Positions 7,728 through 14,303 of a DNA stretch of 14,303 bases are shown here, one piece after another. This DNA comes from Candidatus Colicola coprequi (GTDB taxonomy: Bacteria > Bacteroidota > Bacteroidia > Bacteroidales > Paludibacteraceae): positions 1-14,303 of the forward strand of contig JAGHSR010000114.1 in assembly GCA_018065765.1 (NCBI GenBank). Direction: 5' to 3'. Position numbers and translations under genes: made by a program. How positions within the stretch are numbered: the stretch's first letter is position 1; the number at the start of each line of letters is the position of its first letter. The notes beneath the pieces are model-generated. The model had not been told where the DNA came from. It did not search any database and worked only from the letters and a program-made list of their open reading frames with translations.

Positions 7728-9203
7728 TTATTGAATAAGTTTGTTTATCTGTCGGATGGTCATCTCTCCCTCTGGGAAAGCCATACGACTACGCGACCAG
7801 TAGAGCAATGGAATTTCGGGATCCAAATCGATGACATGGTCAATAGGTGTTTGTTCCTCGTAAACGAGTTGCCAGCCGGATTGCAAGCTAAATGCCACAT
7901 CGCCTAACGAACGTTTGTTGAGCGAGTTGTGTAACTGTGGGTTGGCATGTATCTCCGACGCCGGATAAGCACATTTAACTCCCTCAAACTCCATCAGAAA
8001 ATTAGCCACCTGACGTTGCATCGTCTCTATGGAAAGACGTTTTTGCTCTATTAGCGTACGATTGAGGAAAATGCTCTGCCCATAACCGCCATCCACCCAG
8101 CGTTCGTGCCCGTAAATAGCCATTAGATAGGTCGCTGTGAGCGCCGCAGCCCGATCCACGCTGAACTGCTGCACCGGCATTCCTGCCAGAGCCATCGTTT
8201 CGTGGCTAATGCCTAAAGCAGGTTTGCCCATTACTACCAATTCAAAATGCTCTGCGCCCACACGTCGAGTCAGCTGTTCCATCAGAAAACCTATCTCCTG
8301 ATTGAGACTTAGATACATATCTTCCTGTTCAGCCGACAAAATTTGGTCGGAAGTGGCTTTGGGAGTACGCGTAGTCATCTCCAACATCAGCAAGTCCGGT
8401 GTGAGGTCCTCTCCCAGATGTTGGTGTTTCTGAATACTGAGAGCTAACTCCACTACGAGTGCATTGGCAGCGGGAGACGTGAGCAGTACATCTTGCGAGC
8501 GATAAGAAAAGCTTGAGCGTTTCTCTTTGTCTGTCGGGTGATTGTACATTGAAATATCCATACGCGGCTTCCATTCGCGCTGAGATATTTCCGCTACTCT
8601 GCCATTCACGTTCATCTCATCAGCTTCGGCAGGGAGTCCGGCACGATAAAACGAGGTGGAAACCCAATGCAAAGCATCATACGGATTAACTCCTCCCAAC
8701 CAGCAACAGGCATCAGCTGCGTGTCCTGCCAATAGTATAGTAGTCTCGGGATGAATACCCACAGCATAAATCTTAGCATCGCGTCCGATGCGCATACGCC
8801 AATTATCAGTGATGGTAGGTGCTAACAAGGCACGCGGAGAAAAATGGAGGTAAGTACCTATACCTTTCTCATGAGAGTCTTCTAACAAGGAATGGACCTT
8901 GCGATCCTGACGGACAAAACAGTGATTCATGCTCACTCCGTGTTCAGATGGTGCAACACCTGTCATCAGCGAAGCAGTAGTTTCGTCACCTCCATAGACC
9001 AGATGCGGAAAACGCAGAGTGGTTTGATAGGCCTCTTCAGCCAAAGTGCGCAATCCGCCTTCGGGCCAATACTGACGCATCTCGTTCAGTCCAGTGGTAT
9101 TCAGTCCATCCACCAAAACAACAACTGTCAGTCGAGGTGTAGCCCAAACTGCAAGTGGAAAGAGAAAGAAAAAGAGCGTATTAAACAGTAGTTTTTTCAT
9201 CAT
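7728..9203 (-). CDS. exported alkaline-phosphatase-superfamily protein, possibly catalytically degenerate
   Basis: 491 residues with an N-terminal signal peptide (about 1-21, MMKKLLFNTLFFFLFPLAVW). The opening strand and metal-site aspartate are typical of the superfamily (LTVVVLVDGL, D32). DETTASLMTGVAPSEHGV (73-90) matches the nucleophile helix region and the PSE(H/N)G segment. ILLAGHAADACCWLGG (156-171) is shared with Bacteroidales members of this family. The later regions look eroded: where active enzymes carry an Asp-x3-His pair after 'TPDLL', this protein reads LLMLEMTTRTPKATS (271-285), and where an 'ADHG' motif is expected it reads VVMGKPALG (323-331). The ATG at 9203 overlaps the upstream DUF4105 stop (ATGA, 4 bp); ATG 9200 is the alternative. 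The frame is open to 9362, but that extension is antisense-free upstream coding sequence of DUF4105 in another frame and would bury the signal peptide. The substrate is unknown. Confidence 0.85.
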   Translation of the reverse strand: MMKKLLFNTLFFFLFPLAVWATPRLTVVVLVDGLNTTGLNEMRQYWPEGGLRTLAEEAYQTTLRFPHLVYGGDETTASLMTGVAPSEHGVSMNHCFVRQDRKVHSLLEDSHEKGIGTYLHFSPRALLAPTITDNWRMRIGRDAKIYAVGIHPETTILLAGHAADACCWLGGVNPYDALHWVSTSFYRAGLPAEADEMNVNGRVAEISQREWKPRMDISMYNHPTDKEKRSSFSYRSQDVLLTSPAANALVVELALSIQKHQHLGEDLTPDLLMLEMTTRTPKATSDQILSAEQEDMYLSLNQEIGFLMEQLTRRVGAEHFELVVMGKPALGISHETMALAGMPVQQFSVDRAAALTATYLMAIYGHERWVDGGYGQSIFLNRTLIEQKRLSIETMQRQVANFLMEFEGVKCAYPASEIHANPQLHNSLNKRSLGDVAFSLQSGWQLVYEEQTPIDHVIDLDPEIPLLYWSRSRMAFPEGEMTIRQINKLIQ

Positions 9204-10189
9204 TTTCGCATCCAATAAATAAGCCTCGTTCCCACATAAATAACCGGCAAAATCAACAATCGCCAACCAAATCCCACTAAGGGGTGAATAGAGAAGAACC
9301 TTAGGAAAATAACCAATATTAGCAAGATAATCACCACACCTATCATCACCCAATCTAGCCATCGGGAACGCTTGTCACGGCATGCATCATAAAGATTGAT
9401 AGCAGTCAACACCATCACCAGCAACAAGACACCGGCCCAACAAGTGGCATACCATGGTGTGGATTTTATCACAAAAGGTTGGATTGATGATTCCTCTATC
9501 AATGGCGTTCCGTCCGGGCATACTGCCTGCTCCATGAAAAGCATCAATTGTTCGGGTAGGAACATAGTTTGTTCGGTGGTCATTGGGGCATCAGCACGAC
9601 ACCCAAAGATAAGATTGATACCTAAATCTCCCCACGACCATGGACGGGTGTAGTGATGAATGGCAGAACGGAAAGTTTGCCCTGTCAACCCTGTATAGGA
9701 AGAACAAATCGTATCGCCCAAAACACGCTTGATGAGTTCATAGGGGCGAGTCGCACAATTATCGAAAACAAAATTGTATAGATAAACACGGTTTTCAGGA
9801 AGGGAGTTATGCAGTAGTAGTACAAACAAGTCCTCCTTCTGCTGCCATGTCAGTCGAAGTACTTGTTCTGAAACGGGACGATGGAAATAGTTGTACTCAG
9901 CCATGAATTGATTCGTAGGGCAGACACCCAACTGATAATAGGTTTCTCCACGAACAAACTTCCAATAGAAAGCCTCCGTATCAAAATCAAATATACCATA
10001 ATTGAACACCCAGTCAATTCCAAGAGAGTCGTCTGCAATACGGATTGCTGTATGTCCGTAACGGGCATATAATTCCTCCCCCGGTGCACATGTGAGAAGG
10101 CTGACTCGCGCGTTGGGAGTAAGCGTATGAGCGCTCGCGCACGCGACAAAAAAGAACAAAAATACTATCAATGACTTGATTTTACACAT
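9200..10189 (-). CDS. DUF4105 (Lnb N-terminal periplasmic domain-like) membrane protein
   Basis: 329 residues: signal peptide 1-20 (MCKIKSLIVFLFFFVACASA), a periplasmic domain of about 22-240, then three predicted membrane helices (about 247-266, 278-299, 309-325). The soluble domain carries the DUF4105 hallmarks LYARYGHTAIRI (40-51), VFNYGIFDFD (61-70), WKFVRGETYYQLGV (76-89) and FDNCATRPYELI (142-153). H46 and C145 sit where the conserved His and Cys of this family lie, so a thiol-hydrolase-like activity can be imagined but is not established. ATG 10189 overlaps the end of the PAP2-like gene by 8 bp, and the stop overlaps the next start by 4 bp, so translation is probably coupled on both sides. 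The role is likely in the envelope; the substrate is unknown. Confidence 0.88.
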   Translation of the reverse strand: MCKIKSLIVFLFFFVACASAHTLTPNARVSLLTCAPGEELYARYGHTAIRIADDSLGIDWVFNYGIFDFDTEAFYWKFVRGETYYQLGVCPTNQFMAEYNYFHRPVSEQVLRLTWQQKEDLFVLLLHNSLPENRVYLYNFVFDNCATRPYELIKRVLGDTICSSYTGLTGQTFRSAIHHYTRPWSWGDLGINLIFGCRADAPMTTEQTMFLPEQLMLFMEQAVCPDGTPLIEESSIQPFVIKSTPWYATCWAGVLLLVMVLTAINLYDACRDKRSRWLDWVMIGVVIILLILVIFLRFFSIHPLVGFGWRLLILPVIYVGTRLIYWMRK

Positions 10190-10817
10190 GATACAAAATC
10201 CAATCGGGAATAAACGTACACAATAGCCCTAGCAGGAAACCTGCCACCAGTTGCAAGGGGGTATGGGCATTCAGTTTCAAGCGTGCACACATAGCAACAA
10301 AGTTGATAACCAACAAAAGGATAATCAACCATTGTGGCAACGTACTGCAATACAAGCAGAAACTACACACACCTCCCAAAAGTCCGCCCAAAGCGGTTAA
10401 GTGAGCAGATACTTTCCATTTGAGATTGATGAGAGCGACTAAACCAATGGCTACTGTAGCTCCCAACGCCACCAACACGATGAATGTGGGTGCCTGACAG
10501 ACGGCATATAAGAAATAGGTCCAAAAGGCAAATCCCATAGAGGTATATACATACGGCATGGTGCGCTCGTTAGGTTCGGTGATATAGATATCCTTGATGT
10601 GTCCACGCTTAATCATTATCAAAATAAGCGACAAAGGAAGTAGTCCTGTAAAAAACAACGTTCCAAAAATCAGTACCATCCAATAGTGAGTCGGTAAAGG
10701 GAACATTTGCAATGTAAAACCGATATAGAACAATATCATTCCGTATGTCGGAATGAGTAGCGGATACATAATCGCACTAAGAACCTTAGCTATTTTTTCA
10801 GATATTTGTGTTGTCAT
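10182..10817 (-). CDS. PAP2-like (phosphatidic acid phosphatase family) integral membrane protein
   Basis: 211 residues with about six hydrophobic helices. The C-terminal half resembles the type 2 phosphatidic acid phosphatase / lipid phosphatase fold: KVSAHLTALGGLLGG (135-149) corresponds to the PSGH motif with H139, and ARLKLNAHTPLQLVAG (178-193) to the SR-x5-H-x3-D motif with R179 and H185. PNERTMPY (82-89) may stand for the KX6RP motif. The last Asp of the third motif is Gln (Q189), and PSG is VSA, so the active site is a variant and activity is uncertain. ATG 10817 overlaps the end of rpoN by 20 bp, and the stop overlaps the start of DUF4105 by 8 bp. A role in lipid-linked phosphate removal in the envelope is an inference from the family. 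Confidence 0.82.
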   Translation of the reverse strand: MTTQISEKIAKVLSAIMYPLLIPTYGMILFYIGFTLQMFPLPTHYWMVLIFGTLFFTGLLPLSLILIMIKRGHIKDIYITEPNERTMPYVYTSMGFAFWTYFLYAVCQAPTFIVLVALGATVAIGLVALINLKWKVSAHLTALGGLLGGVCSFCLYCSTLPQWLIILLLVINFVAMCARLKLNAHTPLQLVAGFLLGLLCTFIPDWILYHV

Positions 10818-12300
10818 GATGTTTCATCTGTTTGCGCAGTTGAGCTATAGGTTGCCCCAATTGATCTCTATATTTAGCCACCGTGCGTCTTGCTACCCTA
10901 TATCCTTTATCGAGGAGCAATTTAGATAATTCTATATCAGTATATGGCTGCGCCTTATCTTCCGAATCAATCATTTCACTCAGTGCCTGTTTGATTTCGT
11001 GTGTACTGATCTCCTCGCCATCCATATTAATCATACCTTCGGAAAAGAAACTTCGCAAAGGAAATATGCCAAACTCGGTTTGAACATATTTATTGTTGGT
11101 GATACGCGAAATGGTACTCACATCGTACTGTGTATCATCGGCTATATCCTGCAAAATCATAGGTTTAAGTAGCGACTTATCGCCTTCCATCAAATACGCT
11201 TGCTGACGATGCATGATGGCCTGCATGGTGCGTGTCAGGGTCTGATTACGCTGGCGAATAGCATCTATAAACCATACCGCCGCATCCACTTTAGCCTTAG
11301 CAAACTGCAAGGCTTTCTTTTGTTCAGCAGTAGGTTTAGCACCGGAGGATAGGTCTTGAATCATATCACGATAGTCACGACTCACGTGTAACTCGGGTAT
11401 ATCGTCATCGTTGAGTTGCATATGCAAAACTCCATCGACGTTCTCAATGATGAAATCCGGAATAACAGATGTCTGGTGACGCTCATAAATAGTTCCCACC
11501 CATGCGCTTCCGGGCTTAGGGTTCAGTCGAATTATCTCGTCCACTGCCCCTTGCAATGCCTCATTGCTAACACCCAAAATCTCTGTTACCTTTTGATAAC
11601 GATGGTGCGAAAACTCCTTGAAACAGCGCTGTATCACACGTTGAGCTAGATGTACACTATCCGTTTGAGGTTTTTGGCTAAGTTGTATCATCAAACACTC
11701 CTTCAGGTCCTTAGCACCTACACCCGAAGGTTCAAACTGCTGTATTTCGTGCACGATATCAGTCATCTCCTGTTCGGTCACTATTAGGCTCTCCTGAAAC
11801 GCCAAATTGTCAACCAACTCCTCAATAGAGCAACGTAGATAGCCATCGTCATCGATGAATCCTAACACAAACTTAGCTATATGGCGCTGTGCTTTGTTCA
11901 TCTTAGTCAGATAAACTTGACGCTTGAGAAACTCCATAAAACTGATACCTGCAGTAAAGGGAATATCTACAGTTTTGTCATCATCGGAGTAGTTATTGGC
12001 GCGAGTGCGATAATCAGGTGTCTCATCGTCCTCAATATAATTGTCGTAGTTGAAGTCTTCGTTCTGCAATTCATTCACAAACTCCTCGTCCTCACCTCCC
12101 CCATTACCACCATCGTTCGTTATATCAGGTGTGTCTTGATTGCCGTGTCCCTCCTCTAAGGCAGGATTTTCCTGCAATTCTTCGTTCACGCGTTGCATCA
12201 TCTCACACGCAGGAACCTCCAGCATTTTGACAATCTGGATTTGAGCAGGTGACAACTTTTGGTTGAGTCCTATTTCTTGAGAGAGAGATGTGGTTAACAT
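10798..12300 (-). CDS. rpoN: RNA polymerase sigma-54 factor
   Basis: Alternative sigma factor that recognises -24/-12 promoters and needs an AAA+ enhancer-binding activator to melt DNA. The 500 residues show region I (about 1-50, LSPAQIQIVKMLEVP and VNEELQENPALEEG) and an acidic, Asn/Gly-rich region II (about 51-113, for example NDGGNGGGEDEE). The core-binding domain is about 118-310 (FEPSGVGAKDLKECLMIQL, 189-207; RLNPKPGSAW, 258-267). A helix-turn-helix lies around 380-405 (LQDIADDTQYDVSTISRITN) and a complete RpoN box, ARRTVAKYR, at 470-478. All landmarks are intact, so it should be functional. ATG 12300 lies 4 bp after the aminotransferase stop, and the gene overlaps the PAP2-like gene by 20 bp, so it sits inside an operon. 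No enhancer-binding protein is in the window. Confidence 0.98.
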   Translation of the reverse strand: MLTTSLSQEIGLNQKLSPAQIQIVKMLEVPACEMMQRVNEELQENPALEEGHGNQDTPDITNDGGNGGGEDEEFVNELQNEDFNYDNYIEDDETPDYRTRANNYSDDDKTVDIPFTAGISFMEFLKRQVYLTKMNKAQRHIAKFVLGFIDDDGYLRCSIEELVDNLAFQESLIVTEQEMTDIVHEIQQFEPSGVGAKDLKECLMIQLSQKPQTDSVHLAQRVIQRCFKEFSHHRYQKVTEILGVSNEALQGAVDEIIRLNPKPGSAWVGTIYERHQTSVIPDFIIENVDGVLHMQLNDDDIPELHVSRDYRDMIQDLSSGAKPTAEQKKALQFAKAKVDAAVWFIDAIRQRNQTLTRTMQAIMHRQQAYLMEGDKSLLKPMILQDIADDTQYDVSTISRITNNKYVQTEFGIFPLRSFFSEGMINMDGEEISTHEIKQALSEMIDSEDKAQPYTDIELSKLLLDKGYRVARRTVAKYRDQLGQPIAQLRKQMKHHDNTNI

Positions 12301-12304
12301 AAGT

Positions 12305-13429
12305 TTAAATCAATCCTTTGACAGTATCGGTAATGTATGATAATTGTTCCTCATCCAATTCGGTATGCATCGGCAGGGATAGAACACAAGTTGCCAATTT
12401 CTCTGCCACAGGAAAATCTCCCTCTTTGTATCGTGAATCCTGATACGCTTTTTGCATATGCAAAGGTATCGGATAATATACCATCGCAGGTATATTCTTT
12501 TCCGCAAGTTTAGCTTTCAGTTCATCACGATTGGCACCTACCACACGAAGTGTATATTGGTGATAAACGTGCGTTGAAGCAGTATCACGACTTGGAATAA
12601 GGATATTTGTACAATCTTTGAAAGCCTCGTCATAGTGTGCAGCAGCCTTTTGGCGAGCAACAATATACTCATCCAAATGAGGAAGTTTGGCATCCAGCAC
12701 TGCAGCCTGAATAGTATCTAAACGAGAATTCACTCCCACTATATCATGGTGATAACGAACCACCATACCATGATTAGCTATGGCACGCATGCGTTCTGCC
12801 AAAGCATCGTTGTCGGTAAACATAGCTCCACCATCGCCATAGCAACCTAAGTTCTTAGATGGGAAGAAACTTGTGCAACCCACATCACCCATCGTTCCGG
12901 CCTGTTTGACAGTTCCGTCTGGGAATGTATAACGAGCTCCAATGGCCTGACAAGCATCTTCTACTACATACAAATTATGCTCACGCGCAATACTCAATAT
13001 CTCTGCCATGGGGGCACACTGTCCAAACAGATGAACAGGGACGATAGCTTTTGTGCGCGGTGTAATGGCACGGCGAATACTATCCAAACTAATATTCATG
13101 GTACCCCAATCCACATCCACCACTACAGGGGTTAAGCCCAACAGAGCAACCACCTCTGCAGTAGCAATAAAAGTGAACGTAGGGGTAATGACCTCATCAC
13201 CACGTTTGAGCCCTAATGCCATCAAGGCAATCTGCAAAGCATCTGTACCATTGCCCACAGCGATGACGTGTTTAGCTCCTGTGTATGATTGCAGATGCTC
13301 CTGAAACTCCACTACCTTATGTCCCTTAACAAACTGGGCAGAATCAATTACCTCCTGTATTCCTTGATCTATCTCTGCCTTGATGCGCTGATATTGCGAG
13401 GCGAGATCAACCATTTGGATTTTTTTCAT
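12305..13429 (-). CDS. DegT/DnrJ/EryC1/StrS-family sugar aminotransferase (WbpE/WlbC-like)
   Basis: PLP-dependent aminotransferase that installs an amino group on a nucleotide-linked keto-sugar for surface polysaccharides. 374 residues is the usual length. Visible are the phosphate-binding GNGTDALQIAL (59-69), the cofactor-ring contact VVEDACQAIGA (155-165, D158) and the Schiff-base lysine K192 in TSFFPSKNLGCYGDGGA. The segments TFTFIATAEVVALLG and RYHHDIVGVNSRLDTIQAA most resemble the branch that aminates UDP-3-keto-GlcNAc-uronic acid (WbpE/WlbC), but the exact sugar cannot be fixed from sequence. ATG 13429 is about 43 bp after the YbbR-like stop. The stop is 4 bp before rpoN, so the two are probably co-transcribed. 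No other polysaccharide gene is nearby, so it may supply a separate locus. Confidence 0.94.
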   Translation of the reverse strand: MKKIQMVDLASQYQRIKAEIDQGIQEVIDSAQFVKGHKVVEFQEHLQSYTGAKHVIAVGNGTDALQIALMALGLKRGDEVITPTFTFIATAEVVALLGLTPVVVDVDWGTMNISLDSIRRAITPRTKAIVPVHLFGQCAPMAEILSIAREHNLYVVEDACQAIGARYTFPDGTVKQAGTMGDVGCTSFFPSKNLGCYGDGGAMFTDNDALAERMRAIANHGMVVRYHHDIVGVNSRLDTIQAAVLDAKLPHLDEYIVARQKAAAHYDEAFKDCTNILIPSRDTASTHVYHQYTLRVVGANRDELKAKLAEKNIPAMVYYPIPLHMQKAYQDSRYKEGDFPVAEKLATCVLSLPMHTELDEEQLSYITDTVKGLI

Positions 13430-13472
13430 AACCCTGTCATTATTTATAATTGTGGCACGTAGATAAAAGGCA

Positions 13473-13922
13473 CTATTTCGTTTCTTCCAACAAATACTCT
13501 ACCTCACTCGGTTCCACCTTGCTACAACTTAGGATACGTTTATCTTTGATTTTGACTTTGACCTTCAGCAGATCATTATCACTTCGTTCCAACGATGAAC
13601 CCAAACTAACCCATGCACGCACATGCTCAGCTGATACATCAGCGTAGTCATCTTCACTCACACGAACGATAACCTTAACTTGTGACGGGAAAAGACGCAC
13701 CTGCATTTTTTCGCCCATCGATGGCACTTCAATGGCTACATTCAGCACCTTTTCGGTTATTCTATTCTCATCCCCATTCTCATTTTTGGATTTCATCTCG
13801 GTTTTGAGGTGTTCTGTCACAAGCAATTGATCGTGATGTTCACGACTTAGACTCCACCAAAGAACCCCTGCAAACAATACAAAACCCAAATAGATTAAGA
13901 CTTCACGAAGTGTATTCCCCAT
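13473..13922 (-). CDS. compact YbbR-like membrane-anchored protein
   Basis: 149 residues: one membrane helix at about 7-25 (REVLIYLGFVLFAGVLWWSL), a charged Glu/Lys/Asn-rich linker (about 27-57) and one beta-rich segment (about 59-146) resembling a single YbbR repeat (VAIEVPSMGEKMQVRLFPSQ through VEPSEVEYLLEE). From memory, Bacteroidales proteins at this position next to yajC usually carry a similar N-terminal anchor and end in the same way but are about twice as long with several repeats, so the middle appears lost here. The frame is open and the start (ATG 13922, TTAGGAC about 15 bases upstream) looks sound, so this is a short form rather than an obvious fragment. It lies 39 bp after yajC and is likely co-transcribed. 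The function of these proteins in Bacteroidetes is not established. Confidence 0.75.
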   Translation of the reverse strand: MGNTLREVLIYLGFVLFAGVLWWSLSREHHDQLLVTEHLKTEMKSKNENGDENRITEKVLNVAIEVPSMGEKMQVRLFPSQVKVIVRVSEDDYADVSAEHVRAWVSLGSSLERSDNDLLKVKVKIKDKRILSCSKVEPSEVEYLLEETK

Positions 13923-13961
13923 AGTGATTGTAGTCCTAAGGTTGTATATCCCATAATCAGG

Positions 13962-14303
13962 TTATTTCGTTTCTGTTTTTTGTGCTTGTTGAGCCTGAGC
14001 GTCATCAGCACTAGCATACACACTGCCTTTATCCACTTTAATGGTAATATCTTTGGCAATTGTGATGATGAAAGCATTATCCTGAACTTCCTTGATTTCG
14101 CCATAGATGCCCCCAGCGGTGATCACTTTATCACCCTTTTTCATGGCATCGCGTTGTTTTTGTAATTCTTTTTGTTTTTTTGTCTGAGGACGGATCATAA
14201 AGAAATAGAGGACCACGAAGATTAGAATCATCATAATCCAAAAATTCCATCCACCACCCTGTTGTGGATTTTCTGCTGCCTGTAAAAGTACTAAATCTAA
14301 CAT
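13962..14303 (-). CDS. yajC: preprotein translocase accessory subunit YajC
   Basis: Small inner-membrane protein that associates with SecDF and the SecYEG translocon. 113 residues: a short periplasmic start (MLDLVLLQAAENPQQGGGWN), one membrane helix at about 21-37 (WIMMILIFVVLYFFMIRPQ), then the family hallmark RPQTKKQKELQKQRDAMKKG, with GDKVITAGGIYGEI (57-70) and ITIKVDKGSV (86-95). It ends in an Ala/Gln/Lys tail. The ATG uses the last three bases of the window; a longer start outside cannot be formally excluded, but the N-terminus matches known Bacteroidales YajC proteins. Upstream genes and the promoter lie outside the window. Confidence 0.95.
   Translation of the reverse strand: MLDLVLLQAAENPQQGGGWNFWIMMILIFVVLYFFMIRPQTKKQKELQKQRDAMKKGDKVITAGGIYGEIKEVQDNAFIITIAKDITIKVDKGSVYASADDAQAQQAQKTETK

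Noticed and set aside
9204..9362. N-terminal extension of the phosphatase-like protein
   Set aside because: The extra 53 residues overlap the DUF4105 gene in another frame and would place the signal peptide internally; the ATGA junction at 9203 is the better start.
13430..13472. Possible internal promoter before the aminotransferase
   Set aside because: The 43-bp AT-rich spacer has no convincing TTTG / TAnnTTTG pair; the short ATG at the end (ATGACAGGGTTATGA) is a five-codon frame without support.
1..14303. A new multi-gene defence, mobile or secretion system
   Set aside because: All eleven genes fall into known core or Bacteroidetes-wide families in one orientation, with no integrase, transposase, toxin, nuclease or array signatures.

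Overview
The window looks like ordinary chromosome from a member of the Bacteroidales (Prevotellaceae/Bacteroidaceae-like; I cannot resolve the genus). The evidence is a TonB-dependent receptor with an N-terminal carboxypeptidase-regulatory-like domain, a DUF4494 protein, a DUF4105 protein, a Bacteroidetes-type alkaline-phosphatase-like protein, YajC followed by a YbbR-like protein, and start sites without strong Shine-Dalgarno sequences. All eleven genes lie on the minus strand, so transcription runs from high to low coordinates. Coding density is very high: no intergenic gap exceeds about 45 bp. I see no rRNA, tRNA, CRISPR array, insertion sequence, phage gene or clear terminator.

Right end (about 14303 to 12305): yajC (Sec accessory protein), an unusually short YbbR-like membrane-anchored protein, and a WbpE/WlbC-like sugar aminotransferase. 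Centre (12300 to 7728): rpoN (sigma-54), then a PAP2-like membrane protein, a DUF4105 periplasmic/membrane protein and an alkaline-phosphatase-superfamily exported protein. The last four overlap head to tail by 20, 8 and 4 bp, which points to one translationally coupled, envelope-oriented operon headed by sigma-54. Next come DUF4494 and the YggS/PLPBP family PLP-binding protein (7695 to 6612). Left part (6582 to 7): an 11-helix sodium:solute symporter of the NSS family, a TonB-dependent receptor with a probable TTG start, and mutS. The first six bases of the window, directly after the mutS stop, read as a start codon of a possible next gene.

I found no clearly new multi-gene defence or mobile system. 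The points most worth a second look are: (1) a degenerate minisatellite inside the MutS linker just before its beta-clamp-binding motif; (2) a heptanucleotide tandem repeat that makes up the mutS leader and overlaps the upstream stop codon; (3) an alkaline-phosphatase-fold protein that appears to lack the usual metal-ligand motifs; (4) a YbbR protein reduced to an anchor plus one repeat; and (5) the tight rpoN-PAP2-DUF4105-pseudophosphatase arrangement.
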